Shown here: positions 1-12,619 of the stretch, piece by piece
Position numbering within the stretch: position 1 is the stretch's first letter
Layout of the letters: each line of letters starts with the position of its first letter
From: Setomelanomma holmii
Taxonomy: Eukaryota; Ascomycota; Dothideomycetes; Pleosporales; Phaeosphaeriaceae
DNA: 64,000 bases
Direction of reading: 5' to 3'
Assembly: GCA_010015745.1 (NCBI GenBank)
Contig: ML978164.1
Location: forward strand, 316,445-380,444
Position numbers and translations under genes: made by a program
The notes under the pieces: generated by a model
Told to the model about the DNA's origin: nothing
The model's database searches: none
What the model saw: the letters and a program-made list of their open reading frames with translations, nothing else

Positions 1-1009
1 GTAGGGAGGTGATCATCTTTTATGTGCTCGAATCCATTGAACAAGTGAAGGCTATGAGACTCTTTGGTGCTCCCAGACATCGCCACTCTTTTTGAGGACA
101 CGATTCTGCCAGCAGCGTTCCGCCAGAAACCGGTGGAGTCCATCATGCAGTACCCCGGCCTGGCAAGAATTTCGGCGTCTAGCAACATCGGATTCATCAC
201 AGAGCATCGAATTGTTGAGAATGCCATCAAGGGTTGCCGTGCCGAACTCATTGGTGTGAGCTATGCCTGAAGAGGATGACATTTCACGTGCGACAGAGGA
301 AGATACCAAATGCCTGGGCAGTAGCCTGCCGGGCATGTCAAATGCAGTAGTTTCTCTGTAGCTCTGCAGTTGGAAGCATCCAATTGGTGTGCGGAGGTCC
401 CTGGAGGACCCCAAATTGCCTGAACCAGGGTGTCGCAGCGGGCCCTGCATTGAAACATTTCGAAAAACCTGCGTAGACATGATGCGGCATGATCGTACCA
501 CCAATTGAGTCCCCATCAGTGTCGAGTTGGGGCATGCTTTCATTGTGAGACAGCTGTCAAGATGGTGGCCCCCTGCACGCTCAGCTGTGCCTTCCCTGGC
601 CCCGCGATGACGTCGGAATTTCTCGCCCGCCCTGAAGCTGGGCAGAAATTAACAAGTCAGCCCTCCTTGTCCTACAGTGAGCACCTCGCACGAGACAACC
701 AAGGCACTCTTAACTACACGGCACAGACACGCTCATTTGTACTTAAGCTCCCAGCTTGCCGTTGCGCGCGATAGGGAAGGTTTGCGGGCGTATGCGTTGT
801 TTTGCGAATCTTCCTTGGACGAGACCCTTTCGATCACGTCGCTGGAACTTTCTATCTCACCAGACCAGCCAGCACAACTTCACCTCGACGCCCCGCCCGT
901 GGCCCGACTTCCTTCCGCGTCTCGCACCTAACCTTCCTCGACGGCTCTACAACATTGCTAGACAAACAATCGCACATCGCCGGGCGCGCACGCAAGATCA
1001 TCGCCCAGC
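1..1009. other. Left edge and 5' region of the trehalose gene
   Basis: No supported gene. A 163-codon ATG frame lies on the minus strand (543 down to 52), and shorter frames cover the same bases on the plus strand. None shows a motif, a domain or splice structure that I recognise. The last few hundred bases before 1010 should hold the promoter and 5' leader of the trehalose subunit gene. I saw no convincing TATA box there. Confidence 0.3.
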
Positions 1010-3892
1010 ATGACTACCTTCGTCTGCTCCCTGTAAGTGACTTAGTGTTTGCTGTCGCGGCGGCGTTAAAGCCGTTCGCATCTTCCTTGTTTACCTCACA
1101 GTACTGAAGACTAACTATGTATCAAAGGTTCCTTCCCAACACAGTCCACTTCCTGGAGGATAAAGAGGAGGAAAAGCCAAAAGAAGATCAAGAGTCTGCT
1201 CCACCCAAGCTTTATGACATTGGTCGACAGGCATCCGTTAACAGTATCCGTAGTAAGAAAGATGAGCCAGAGAGTCTGCTCAGGCGGGCACCGCCTTCTT
1301 ATATTAACCTGCCGAAGAGGGCGTCTCTGAGCATGGCTGATCATGAAGACTTCTTCACCCCCGGACAACCAAGCGCCGCAACTCACTTTCTGAACCCGCG
1401 AGATCCCAAGAGCTTGGTCCGCAGTGACGCCCACGTCCCTGAGTGGGGCGCCAGTGGCCTCTTCTTCAACCAGCCGCAGTCCCAAGCTGACCCCGCCCCG
1501 CCGGCTACAATCCTCAAATACGCGAAGACACAAGAGCGTAATCAGGCTCAGAAGCGAACGAAAGGCCGTGTTGGCAAGAATGGCGCAGACCCTCGTTGGG
1601 CTAAAGAGTACGAGATCGTGCCCGCTGTGCAGGGTAATGGTGGCCTTTCCAATGCCATCCGCCACGCACTCAATAACGACCGCATCCACGACGTTCTTTT
1701 CGTTGGCTTGGTAGGCTTCCCAACCGATCAGTTGATGGAAGATCGCAAGATCGAGATCTCGGAGAAGCTTGAAGAGGAGCATAACTCTCTCACTGTCATG
1801 GTCGGCGACAAAGACTTTGATGGACATTATGCGCATTACTGCAAGACGATCCTATGGCCTGTCTTTCACTACATCATCCCTGACCATCCCAAGAGCAAGG
1901 CTTTCCTCGACCACTCATGGGTATTCTACGTCAAGATCAACCAGGCCTTTGCGGACAAGGTCGTACAGAACTACAAGCGCGGCGACATCATCTGGGTTCA
2001 CGACTACCATCTGTGCTTGGTGCCTCAGATGATCCGCGCTAAGCTTCCTGATGCGCAGATTGGTTTCTTCCTCCACACCGCCTTTCCATCCTCCGAAGTC
2101 TTCCGCTGCCTGGCTGCGCGCAAGGAGTTGCTCAACGGTATGCTTGGAGCGAACCTTGTCGCATTCCAGATCCACGAGTACGCACACCACTTCCTTCAGA
2201 CATGCAGTCGAATTCTTTCAGTCGAAGCTACCGAGGATGGCGTCCAACTGGAGAATCGATTCGTCAATGTCTGGGCTTCACCCATTGGCATCGACCCTCG
2301 GGCTCTGTCTAAGGCACGACAAGAGCCAGACGTCAAGGAGTGGATTGAGACTATGCAGAAGCGATACGAGGGGAAGAAGGTTATCGTTGCGCGGGACAAG
2401 CTTGACAGCATCCGTGGAGTACGTCAGAAGCTACTAGCTTTCGAGCTCTTCCTGAACAAGTACCCGGAGTGGAAAGACCAGGTAGTCTTGATTCAGGTCG
2501 CCACCTCAACCACGGAGGATGCTGAGCTCGCTGCGACATGCTCTGAGATCGTCACACGCATCGATGCTTTGCACTCCACTCTGGCGCATAATCCGCTGGT
2601 ATTTCTGAGGCAGGACATCTCATTCTCTCAGTTCTTGGCATTGCTTTCCATCGCCGATGCGCTTGCAATCACCAGCTTGCGTGAGGGCATGAATCTCACT
2701 GTTCACGAGTTCATCACTTGTCAGGACGGCCAGGCTGGTAATAAGAAGCATGGTCCAGTCATTCTCAGCGAGTTCACCGGTAGTGCGTCCATGTTTGATG
2801 GCGCAGAACTTGCTGTCAACCCATGGAATTACAGTGGCATTGCTGAGGCGCTCAAGGTTGCTCTCGAAATGACAGATGAAGAGAAGGAGAGGCGCTTCTC
2901 CAAGATGCGCAACATCGTCATGCATCACACCGGCGAGTTTTGGGTAGAGAATCTGAGCTGCCATCTTTCCAAGGTCCACGAGGAGCAATTCAACCGCGAC
3001 ACGATGTCTATCCCTCGACTCTCTGCTGTCAATCTGGTCAAGGCTTACCAAGTGACCTGGAACCGACTTTTCATTCTTGATTACGAGGGCACTCTGGCCT
3101 CGTACGGATCCGTGAGCAACACCGTTATTGCTAGTACCGAGCGTGTCATTGACGTTCTCAACGATCTTGTCGCCGACGAGAAGAATGTGGTCTATGTAAT
3201 GAGCGGGCGCAAAGTTGGAGAGACTGAGCTCATCTTCAATCGCGTGAAAGGTCTTGGCCTTATTGCGGAGAATGGTTGCTTCATTCGCGAGCCCAAAGCC
3301 GATGAATGGACCCAATTCCCCAACGAAGAGAAAACGATCAAGTGGATGGAGTCGTGCAAATCGATCTTGCAGTACTATCTAGAGCGTGTCGAAGGCAGCT
3401 ATCTCGAGGAGAAGCAGTGCTCGCTGATTTTCCACTACGAGAAGGCTCACGACAACGACTCTTCGAGCAAGCACGCCGGTGACTGCGCCAACCATATCAA
3501 CGACGCTTGTGAGCAGCAGCGCGTCAAGGCTGTTCCGACCAAGAATTCCGTCATTATCGAGCCCATGGATTTCGACAAAGCCACTGCCGCGCAGCACATC
3601 TTCAAGAAGTATGCCGAGGCAGAGCGTCCAGACTTCCTATTTGTTGCTGGCAACGATCGAAGCGACGAAGGCGTCTTCCGCTGGGCCAAGCAGCTGAAGG
3701 ACGAATGGATCGTCAACAACGTCCAAACGGTGACCGTTGGCAATCGCAACTCTGTTGCGATGTCTACACTCACCAACGGCGCGACGGGTAAGAAATTATC
3801 CACAGAAAACACCCCTTCTCAACCATGAACTAACGATCGTTACAGGCCTTCTCAGCATCCTCATCAAGCTCGCGAAGATCAAGTCCTCGTAG
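1010..3892 (+). CDS. Trehalose-6-phosphate synthase complex regulatory subunit, Tps3/Tsl1 type
   Basis: Three exons, 1010-1032, 1128-3787 and 3846-3892, give 909 residues. Intron 1 has a GTAAGT donor and a CTAAC branch; intron 2 has GTAAGA and CTAAC. The first exon supplies MTTFVCSL, which joins to FLPNTV and restores the N-terminus I expect for fungal Tps3/Tsl1. A GT20 synthase-like domain (about 165-620) keeps VHDYHL, DKLDSIRGV and SLREGMNL. A TPP-like domain (about 650-905) follows. The phosphatase motif that normally reads DxDGT is DYEGT near residue 659, and the third motif is GNDRSDEG instead of GDDxxDE. I infer a non-catalytic scaffold or regulator of the cytosolic Tps1-Tps2 trehalose complex, not an active phosphatase. 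An active Tps2 is less likely because both acid-residue motifs are altered. Confidence 0.88.
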
Positions 3893-4852
3893 AGCGGCGG
3901 GCTACCACCTAATAGAGCCAGGGTCCTCCGCTCCCTGGTCGCCTCGGAATGAAATTACCTTCCCTTTCCTTACGACAGCAACCACATCTGCATAGACACG
4001 CAGCGTAGCGTGCTCATCGAATGATTGCATGATTTCTTACGAGGGATACCTTGACGAACGAGCGTCACAGCGTGCATGGACGGAGTATGGCAGTTCTCTT
4101 TTCTCATGCATAGATCTCCTCTACCTAGGTAGCAATGGACCTACTGTCTCGAAGCTCACAGTACTTTGTAAACGATTGATAGTCACATCAACAAAAGGTG
4201 CTACTGCGTCAATTCCCCACTGTCAATGTAACAGAAACTGCGGACCGTGGATGTCATCCAGGTTCTGGCTGCGACAATTAACCTTATTTTTACTGTACAA
4301 GGAATCCAATCCTGCTTCGCGTAGATCGTGCTAATAGAATGTGGTGTTGAGGCTGGTGAGTGGGTCATTGCGTGTCATGCGCCACCGGCAAGGCAATTCC
4401 GACCGAGAGAGAATCCCCGCAATTGCGTGCCAAGCGGACAGGATCGACCCAGAACGCGTCAAAGCAGGCACCCCGACGTCATACCATGAGGAACAGGCTT
4501 CACGCAAGCGGCTGTAACGGCTCTTTCGCGACGAATTGGGATGCTTTTGCACAGCCAAAGTGGAGCTTACTTGACAGCTTGTGGTCGGGAATCCTGCGCT
4601 CACGCTTGTGCATACGTCAACTGTAAACACGGACGACAGAGTCCCTCACTGAGTAGCGGGTCGCACCTGGCCCATTGTAATTCAAGCTTCCTGTTCACAG
4701 TTCCAGCTCTTAGCGATCACACTCTCTCTCGCGACATTTCATGACTTACGGCAACACGAAGCTACGAAAAAGCTGATTGACCAGCGCCAACATACGTGAC
4801 TCCTCGCCGCGCATCAACCTTCGACCTGAAAGTCAACCACGAGTAACTCACC
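3893..4852. other. Intergenic region, no gene seen
   Basis: This 0.96-kb stretch lies between two genes on the same strand. It should contain the trehalose gene 3' end and the promoter of the C2 protein. Short frames on both strands overlap each other and show no recognisable motif. Confidence 0.5.
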
Positions 4853-7800
4853 ATGTCGGGTGTCGAAGACGTGGAAGAGCAACGTAGAGACTACAGAGCC
4901 CCACACAACGCCCGCAACCCCATACCCACGATCTCGAGGTACCGCGAGGAGCAGCAGCGCAGACAGGACCAATACGGCCAGCCTGAGGAGGAGTCGTACG
5001 ATGACGACCGGACAGCGCGCGACAAGATTGGCGATGCATACAATGCCTTCACGGGCAGAGGCGAAGACGAGATAAATGACGGGAGAGAGCCATACCCGGC
5101 AGAAAATAAGAACCTGCAGTCGGCAGACGTGGATGAGGCAGACGATCACTCTGGACAGACTGCGAATCGGAAGAACAAGCAATTGCCCCAAGACACAGAC
5201 GATGACGAAGAACCCCAAGATACCACAGAAGGGCAGCTCCATGAGTCGGATCCCAGGAAAGCGCGCAAGAACATGAAGAAGTTCAAAGCCGATGGCACTG
5301 AGCGCGAAGTCACAGATCCAATTACACATTTGCCGGTAAAGATCCACGATTTCACAGACAAGGATTTGAAGCGAACACCGAAGAACGAGCCGCCCTCGGG
5401 GTCAGAACCGAAGACGATGACGGGCATGGACGCAATTGACAAGAGCGACGAACATCTGGAGAACGAAGAGCAGGAGTCCAAGGACGCACACACAGCTATG
5501 GAAGTCCTCTTCCCACCACCCGACTTCGAAATGACACGCACGGAAATTACGGAGGTCTATACACAAGCCTTGACGGCTGGCCTTATTGGGGTTGTCGTAA
5601 GCTTGGTTATTGTGGATGCGTTGTTCTGGCCAATACGTCGCATGACTGGCTTGAAGGGACAAATATGGAAAGGCGCGCAACTGATGACCATGCTGGCCGT
5701 GGCCACAGGCGTATCTATGTTCATGCGGCAATGGACACGCAACAGGCTAAAGAATGTCTGGGATGTCGAAGTCTGGCAGGCGGAGAGGAGGCGTGGTCAG
5801 AAGCTTGCGAAGAGCCAAACAGCAGAAAGCGCGCAGTGGCTAAATTCACTCTTTGCGTCCGTGTGGCCTTTGATAAACCCAGATCTGTTCACCAGCATAT
5901 CGGACACACTTGAGGTAGGCTACATTGCATCTCATACGAGGATCATGACTAACAACGGCAGGACGTCATGCAAGCTTCCTTGCCCAGCATGGTTCGCATG
6001 GTGGCGGTCGAAGATATTGGCCAAGGTAGCGAAGCACTACGGATTCTCGGTGTTCGTTGGCTACCCACGGGTGCCGCAGCTCGATCTGTGAGCTCAGACG
6101 GAAAGTTGAAGTCCTCACATGAGGAGAAGAAGGATCGGACCGTTCAAGACGAGGGCGAGGGTCAAGGAGAAGGCGGCCTGCAACGTCAAGATACCATGGA
6201 GGCCGAAGAGGGCGACTTTGTCAATGTGGAGATCGCATTCGCCTACAGACCCTCAACTGGGCGTAGCATCAAGTCACGCGCGAAGCATGCTCATCTTTAT
6301 CTTGCGTTCTACTTACCTGGCAAAGTCAAGCTACGTACGTCTGCCCGACCCTACAGCTATGGCCAACACTGACAAGATCTAGCTGTCTGGGTTGAACTGA
6401 CCGGGTTTGTCGGCGTTATGCGACTCCGACTACAGCTATGCCCAGATCCACCGTTCTTCTCCATTTGCACCATGTCCTTCCTCGGTCAGCCTAAGGTCAC
6501 GCTTTCCTGCGTGCCTCTTGTCAAGAAAGGCCCGAACCTGATGGATGTGCCTCTTCTGAGTAGCTTCGTGCAGTCCTCGATGGATGCAGCACTTGCAGAA
6601 TATGTCGCACCCAAGTCCTTGACGCTCGACCTCAAGGACATGATGATGGGCGACGACTTCAAGAAGGACACAGTCGCCCATGGCGTTATCGTGGTCCGGG
6701 TCAAGCACGCATACGACTTTAAGGAAGGCGATGGAGGTCTTGGCCCGCTTAAGAAGGGCTCTGCTGATCCCTATGTCACAGTCGGCTGGGCGAAGTTCGG
6801 AAAGCCAGTGTGGTCAACACGTGTGCTACAGAAGAACATGGAACCTTACTGGGATGAAATGTGCTTCGTCACTGTCACACCTCAGGAATTGAATGTGGAC
6901 GAGCGATTGCGACTACAGCTTTGGGATTCGGATCGGACCACGGCTGACGACGATCTTGGACGTATTGAGCTGGATCTGAAGGACGTTATGAAGAACGAAG
7001 AGACGAATGGTAAGATTCACGATCGTGAGGATGGGTTCAAAGCTATGAAAGCTGGCGAAGGCATGCCGGGTAAGCTGAGCTGGAGTATCGGCTATTTTTC
7101 CAAGACGCGGATCACCGAAGACCAATTGCTTGCTCAGAATGAGGATCCTGATATCAAGAGTATGGATCAGCTTAAGAAGAAGGTCTATGCAGAATCAGAA
7201 AGGAAGCTACGCGAGGCAAGCAAGGATCACCAGCTCGAAATCGAGCAACAAAAGAAAGAGGACTTCAGAGCTCGGCAAAATCAGCTGATAATCGCATCGC
7301 CGCCCTCCGAGGAATACCCATCTGGTATACTAAGTATACAGATCCACCAGATTACGGGACTTGAGCTCGAAGTACTCAACAAGAACAAGGCCGACGAGAA
7401 AGGTGATGGCAGCGATGAGGAAGAGCAAGGCGACGATCTACCCTCATCTTATTGCACAATCATACTCAACCACAAGAAGGTCTTCAAGACGCGCACGAAG
7501 CCAAAGAACAGCAAACCATTTTTCAATGCAGGATGCGAGCGCTTTATTCGCGATGTGCGTAACACAGAAGTACATATTGCTGTCCGCGACATGAGGGTTC
7601 ACGAAGACGATCCATTGCTTGGTATCGTATACCTCCCACTGGAGAAGGTATTCCACAAACGCAGTCAGATCAACTCCACTTTCCCGCTATCTGGTGGGGT
7701 TGGCTACGGCCGCGCAAGGATCTCCATGGTCTTCCGAAGCGTACAGCTGCAGGTACCGAAGACCATGTTAGGATGGGATTATGGCACACTCGATATCAAG

Positions 7801-8646
7801 TCCAGCATCAAAGGCATTGACGTTCCCCAAGATCTCCAAAAGATGAGGTTGAAGGTTCACACTCGCACTTCGCGAGGTAAATATCAATCAAAGGGGCAGG
7901 ATGAATGGCGCACAAAGGACGACAAGCCAATACGTCTCCCCGTCAAATATCGCTACGCCGCTCCCATGATTGTAGAATTCCGTCAAGACGCCACACTTCG
8001 CGACCACACTCCCGCCTTCGGCATTCTCTGGCTCAAAGACGTGCCCGACAACGAGCAACAGACCGTCAAGATACCGATATGGAAAGGCGACGTCAAGCGC
8101 GCCCAAGACAACATTCTCCCCTCGTACGGCGAAAACATTGGCGAAATCGAAGTCACACTAACCTTCTGGTCCGGCCTCTCAGGCTACCATGAGAAATTTG
8201 CCAAAGGCGATAAACACATGGGCCAAGTCATGGAAGTTCTCGACGTCGCCAACGACCAAGAATGGAGCGACTGGGACGACTCCGAGGGACCTCAAGACAC
8301 CGCACAAAAACCCGGAATTGCGTCCTCCTCACACGACGACAATACCTCTTCATCATCAGACAGCGACTCGGACGAGTCGAAGTTCCTGCCCGACTTCTTG
8401 CACAAGGACAAGAAAACGGATAGTAAGCTGAGCGAGAACGGTTCGAGGAGTGGTCCGATTGATCAGATAAGAGATTATAAGGAGAATGCGAAACAGTTAC
8501 ATAGAAAGAATCGGGGCGCGATGCAGTGGAAGGGCCCGAGGACGTTGGCGTGGATGAAGCATGTGGGGGATAGGGGAAAGAGTAAGGTTGAGGGGCTGTT
8601 CAAGCATCATGAGAGAAGTGGTGGAGGGATTGAGACGGAGGCGTAG
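4853..8646 (+). CDS. SMP/C2-domain membrane-contact lipid-transfer protein (tricalbin/Mug190-like)
   Basis: Exons 4853-5914, 5962-6334 and 6383-8646 give 1232 residues. The introns are 47 nt (CTAAC branch) and 48 nt (CTGAC branch), and phase is kept at both. The N-terminal 220 residues are charged and disordered. Two hydrophobic segments follow (about 240-260 and 278-296), as in an ER-anchoring hairpin. An SMP-like region (about 310-540) comes next. The first C2 domain (about 575-690) has GSADPYV and the aspartates of LWDSDRTTADDDLG. A second C2-like domain (about 790-905) is interrupted by an acidic loop. The tail is Ser/Asp-rich and then basic. Proteins of this layout tether the ER to the plasma membrane and move lipids through the SMP barrel. 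The architecture is visible; the exact ortholog, Mug190 rather than a classical tricalbin, is my inference. Confidence 0.85.
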
Positions 8647-9069
8647 GTGGATATGGGTACAAGGTTGTATCGATGCCAAAAGCATGGTGCACTTCTATGG
8701 ACGGAAGGGCGATTTTGCGACGCCTTACACTGACATTCGAGATCAATGATACTTGAGATGATTTCTTACGTACAGTTACGGGATACACTGACCCCACACC
8801 TGCCCCGTCAGACAGACATGGGTTGGCGTGCTACTATACCCAATCCGATTAAGCGCAAGATGTACCGACCGATAGCAAAGACGTGGTGCCCAACGACAAC
8901 CGTGACACACTGACATCGCTTCCGAAGACCAGATCAAGCTAGTCACGATTCGCTTTCCATGGCTATGTGCTCTCAGCCTTGGGGTTTAAGGAATTAGAAA
9001 TCCTGCACAACCGGTCCTGGGAATGGAGCCCAGGGACAACTCCAAAGTCTCTATCGTAACGAGTACAAG
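8647..9069. other. Intergenic region
   Basis: No gene is visible. The stretch contains the 3' flank of the C2 gene and the upstream region of the broken HET gene. Confidence 0.5.
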
Positions 9070-11417
9070 ATGTCTGCTTTCATGCATGAACTCATGTTCG
9101 CGGACCGTCCTGCTGCATCCGGCGTCACCAAAATAGACTCCAAGTAGGCTCAAACTGAGCTAGAATGGCGCAGGTGGAAACTAATTAGCAAACAGGAGCT
9201 GCCTTCCCAAATATGTCGATCTCTCCTCCGAGGAGGCCAAGGTCATTGCCCATGCTCTATGCGCCGCATGCGAGAGACTCCGCTCTGATTCCCGGCTTTT
9301 CCAGAGAAAATTTGATGAGGTGGAGGAAGTGGACACGGACATGGGAAAGAAGAATTTAGAGCAGTTCATGCAATACAAGACTATGGACGGACTGAAGACC
9401 TCTAGCCGACAAAGGCTGCCATTTGTGCACGCATTTATGGTGTACAGCAGAGTATGAACACATAGAGGGCAAGCACGACTCCGGCGAGTCGAATATCAGC
9501 ACACCTGAATGTAACACGAGACCAGTGGGGATCATCCTTCAGATCAGCATAGACACTGAGGGTACCGGAAGATATGTGGACCTTAGTGTCAACATCGAGG
9601 TCAATGGGCAGGTCGGGGTTCCGTTCAATATGAACGGATGCTGCATTCTGTCCTTGAAGTTCTTCCCGACCGAACACTACAAGAAGAAGTCAGAAGATGA
9701 CCGAACGAGCTCCGAAGACGATTCAGAGAGCTCTGAAGATGATCAAGAGAGCTCACGAGATAGCCAAGATGAGCGCAAAGAGTTCGAATGGGAGAATTTG
9801 AACATCAATCGTTATAACGCACAAGACAGCGTCTCGACAGCCTCGGAGGCTTCCTCCGCTCTTGCGCGGCATTGGATTAGCACGTGTTTGGAAAACCATG
9901 ATGCATGTCGAGCAGAGTGCAGCTCAAGATCCATGATCCCCTCACGGCTCATAGATGTTGGTTTGCCACCCAGCTATGAGTCAGTCAGACTTCGTGCGCG
10001 CAAGGAATTCCACGAAAATCCAGACTACCTAACCATGAGCCACTGTTGGGGTGGTGCGAAGATCTTGCGGCTACTTTCGAGTAATACAGGGCTCTTCTTT
10101 CGATTCATCCCCACCGAACAGCTCCCGAAGACTTTCAGCGACGCCATCACCATCACGCGTCGTCTTGGCTACCGCTACCTCTGGATTGACTCGCTTTGCA
10201 TCGTACAGAACTCAAAAAGCGATTGGGAGAGCGAGTCAGCCGTCATGGGAGAGATCTACCGCGGCTCGAGTTGTACGATATCGGCTCTCGGGGCCGAAAG
10301 CAGCCACGATGGGTGCTTCACTGTGCGTAATCCGCTAATATACCGTCCATGTATTATTGCTGAGGACTCAGAACGGGGGTTAGTATGCAAAGGACGATAT
10401 CTTCCGCAAGAATGGCGCGGGTGGGGTCGATCGGATGACATAGACCGACTTCATTCAAGAGGCTGGGTGGTCCAAGAACGAATCCTCTCCCCTCGCACTC
10501 TCCATTACGGTTCCATCAGCATGTCTTGGGAATGCATTGAGCATGATGCGACCGAGCTTCAGCCCGATGGGGACGGTTACGGGGCCAACCTGACATCAGG
10601 ATGGACATTTAGGACATACCACAGACCGAAGAAAGTTTTCCGCAACTGGGATCCTCCCCCGGCGCAGGAAGACGGCACGAGACTGTACGATCAACAGTTC
10701 AAGGATTTCTTCCAGTCTTGGAGCTCCGTTCTGACTGCTTATAGCTAATGCTCGCTGACCAAGGGTTCCGACAAGCTAGTTGCGGTAAATGGGCTCATAC
10801 AGACGGTCAGCGAACCGACAGGCCTGACGCCTATCGCGAGACTCTGGTCCGAGTACATGCTTCCTGGGCTGATGTGGCACATGTACGGACCGGAATTGAT
10901 GCCACCCGAGACACGGAGTTCGACTTGGAGCTGGGCTGCGGTGGATACGCCAATCGTGTTCACATACAAAGATCTTGCGATTACGGGTGGGAACGAGAGC
11001 ATTCCACTCTGCTTCGGCATGCCCAGGGTTCACCATCCAATGGTCATGCACGTCAAGTACGAACTCACCTGGATGACGAAGATTCTCGGCGGCAAGGTTG
11101 AGTCTTCGTCGAATGTCGCAATAATGGCCGATTCCTATCTGGTCGTCAGAGGCCCGTGTAAAAAGGTCAACCTGAACGAAATATATCCTGATAGCAAATT
11201 CCCGTACCAGCACAACCCACAGGCGCGGCATGAGAGTAGCAGGTTCATTCCCGACACGCTGGCGAGCATTCCAGAGTATTGGGCCTTACTACTTGCGCGT
11301 GGCGTTGGATCATCGAATACCAAGGATGCCCGGGTGGAAGTTGTGCTCCTCTTGGTCACTGGGATGAATGATAAGAGCTTGTGCCAACGATATGGGTACG
11401 TTGAGCAGTGTTATTGA
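9070..11417 (+). pseudogene. Heterokaryon-incompatibility (HET) domain gene, frameshifted and stop-interrupted
   Basis: The start at 9070 leads through a 52-nt intron (9144-9195) into a coding-like frame (KYVDLSSEEAKVIAH). That frame ends at a TGA at 9455, while the HET frame only opens after 9395. I found no intron that joins them, so a one-base shift near 9400-9450 is likely. The HET frame carries an acidic Ser/Glu/Asp stretch, the pre-domain CLENHDACRAEC, then HET core motifs: MSHCWGG, GYRYLWIDSLCIVQ, MGEIYRGSSCTISA and the arginine/tryptophan block GWVVQERILSPRTLHYG. A TAA at 10746-10748 interrupts the conserved motif before DKLVAVNGLI. The same frame then stays open to TGA at 11415, with WSWAAVD typical of HET C-terminal regions. 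Removing the stop as a 36-nt intron would delete the conserved YS-x-LT motif, so I call it a pseudogene. A sequencing error cannot be excluded. Confidence 0.75.
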
Positions 11418-11759
11418 AAAGGTGACGACTACGTTTGGTTCGCGAAGGAAGAAGAGGACGTGTTAAGGACTGTGACAACGTATTAAGTCTTGGGAGAGCA
11501 CCTAGAAAATGCCGCACGATATTTGCCACCTACCGACGCGCTGGCGCGAACACTACCCTCAAGTCTTACTTTCTATCCACAGTCTCCCGATGACTTGCAC
11601 ACGACCTGAACATGGATGACAAGGAGTGCGTAGATTCTTTCCTCTTCAATAACTAATCCCCATACTACAAGGTTGCCCTTACAAGCGAAGTTTTCAATCC
11701 TATCTGAATCTGAACCTACGAAGTTCAATCTTTGATGACTATTTTTAGAGCAACATCTC

Positions 11760-12335
11760 CTAACATCCCTCTGGTCCACGCCACGCCACCCAAGATGCGC
11801 GGTTCAAGAACCACCCTTCCCACTTGCACTCTCCTAGCCCAAACAATCCCCGTGACTTCGCCCCGCAGCTACACTTCTCCACCGGACCCCAATTCACCTT
11901 CTCTCGGCGTGCATTCCCCAACTTTGCACACTCCTCCATCTCCTGGGTCTCGCTGACCTGAGCGCGCCAGCTCAGTCCACATGTGCGACATATGTGTACG
12001 ATGGGGAAATGATCGGGACGGACGCCAGGAGGCGGGCCGTAGGCGGTCGACCAGGATTCCGTGCCGCTGGAAGACCATGATTCGATGAGGTTGGGGTTGG
12101 AGAGAGTGCAGGATTTGCAGTAGATGTGATTGCAGGTAGTGCAGGCCATAGAGCCGAGAGGATGAATGAGAGCGCTTGGGTCGTATGCTATGTTGTTGAC
12201 GTACGAGCAGGTGTGGCATGCCCAAGTGGTGGTGATGGTTTTCGAGGAAAGAACTGGGCTGGGCTGGCGAGGAGTGTCCTGGTCGGACGCTGGGCGGGGA
12301 CGGTAGGATAGGGTGAGGAGGTTTGTGAGATGCAT
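11760..12335 (-). CDS. Small cysteine-rich double zinc-ribbon-like protein
   Basis: A single-exon frame of 191 residues with an ATG at 12335. Cysteines fall in pairs: CHTCSY near residue 40, CTTC and CKSC near 66-76, CRTC near 115, and CSCG near 160. Spacing suggests two zinc-binding ribbons separated by a Pro/Ser/Trp-rich linker. Small proteins of this pattern are common and mostly uncharacterised in filamentous fungi. No signal peptide or membrane segment is visible. The function is unknown; zinc binding is inferred from the paired cysteines. The gene is intact although both neighbours are broken, which suggests it is still under selection. Confidence 0.65.
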   Translation of the reverse strand: MHLTNLLTLSYRPRPASDQDTPRQPSPVLSSKTITTTWACHTCSYVNNIAYDPSALIHPLGSMACTTCNHIYCKSCTLSNPNLIESWSSSGTESWSTAYGPPPGVRPDHFPIVHICRTCGLSWRAQVSETQEMEECAKLGNARREKVNWGPVEKCSCGAKSRGLFGLGECKWEGWFLNRASWVAWRGPEGC

Positions 12336-12619
12336 GATGGCTCTTGACTGTGTGTACTTTCTTGCTTTGAGCGTAGAGGTCAGTGCAAAAAGAATCTTTC
12401 GGTTGAAGTGAATGGGTCTCTTGTGTTGTGTGAAGAAAGAAGAGAGAATCGGAAATGGAACTTATTGCTGGCATGACTTTGCATTGTATACAAACCTATT
12501 GCACATCCCGCTCCTATGTGATGGCACAATGATACTGCTACAGACAAAGAATACTTACACCATTGCCATTCACTATGTGAGCGCCCACCTTTCGAATTAT
12601 GCACGTCCTTGCCTCATGT

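Noticed and set aside
1111..1836. 241-codon minus-strand frame inside the trehalose gene
   Set aside because: It is antisense to a strongly conserved GT20 exon and has no motif; a codon-bias shadow.
10728..10763. 36-nt intron that would remove the TAA in the first HET gene
   Set aside because: It has GT and AG ends and a branch-like GCTAATG, but would delete the conserved YS-x-LT motif present in the intact HET protein at 44.7-46.9 kb.
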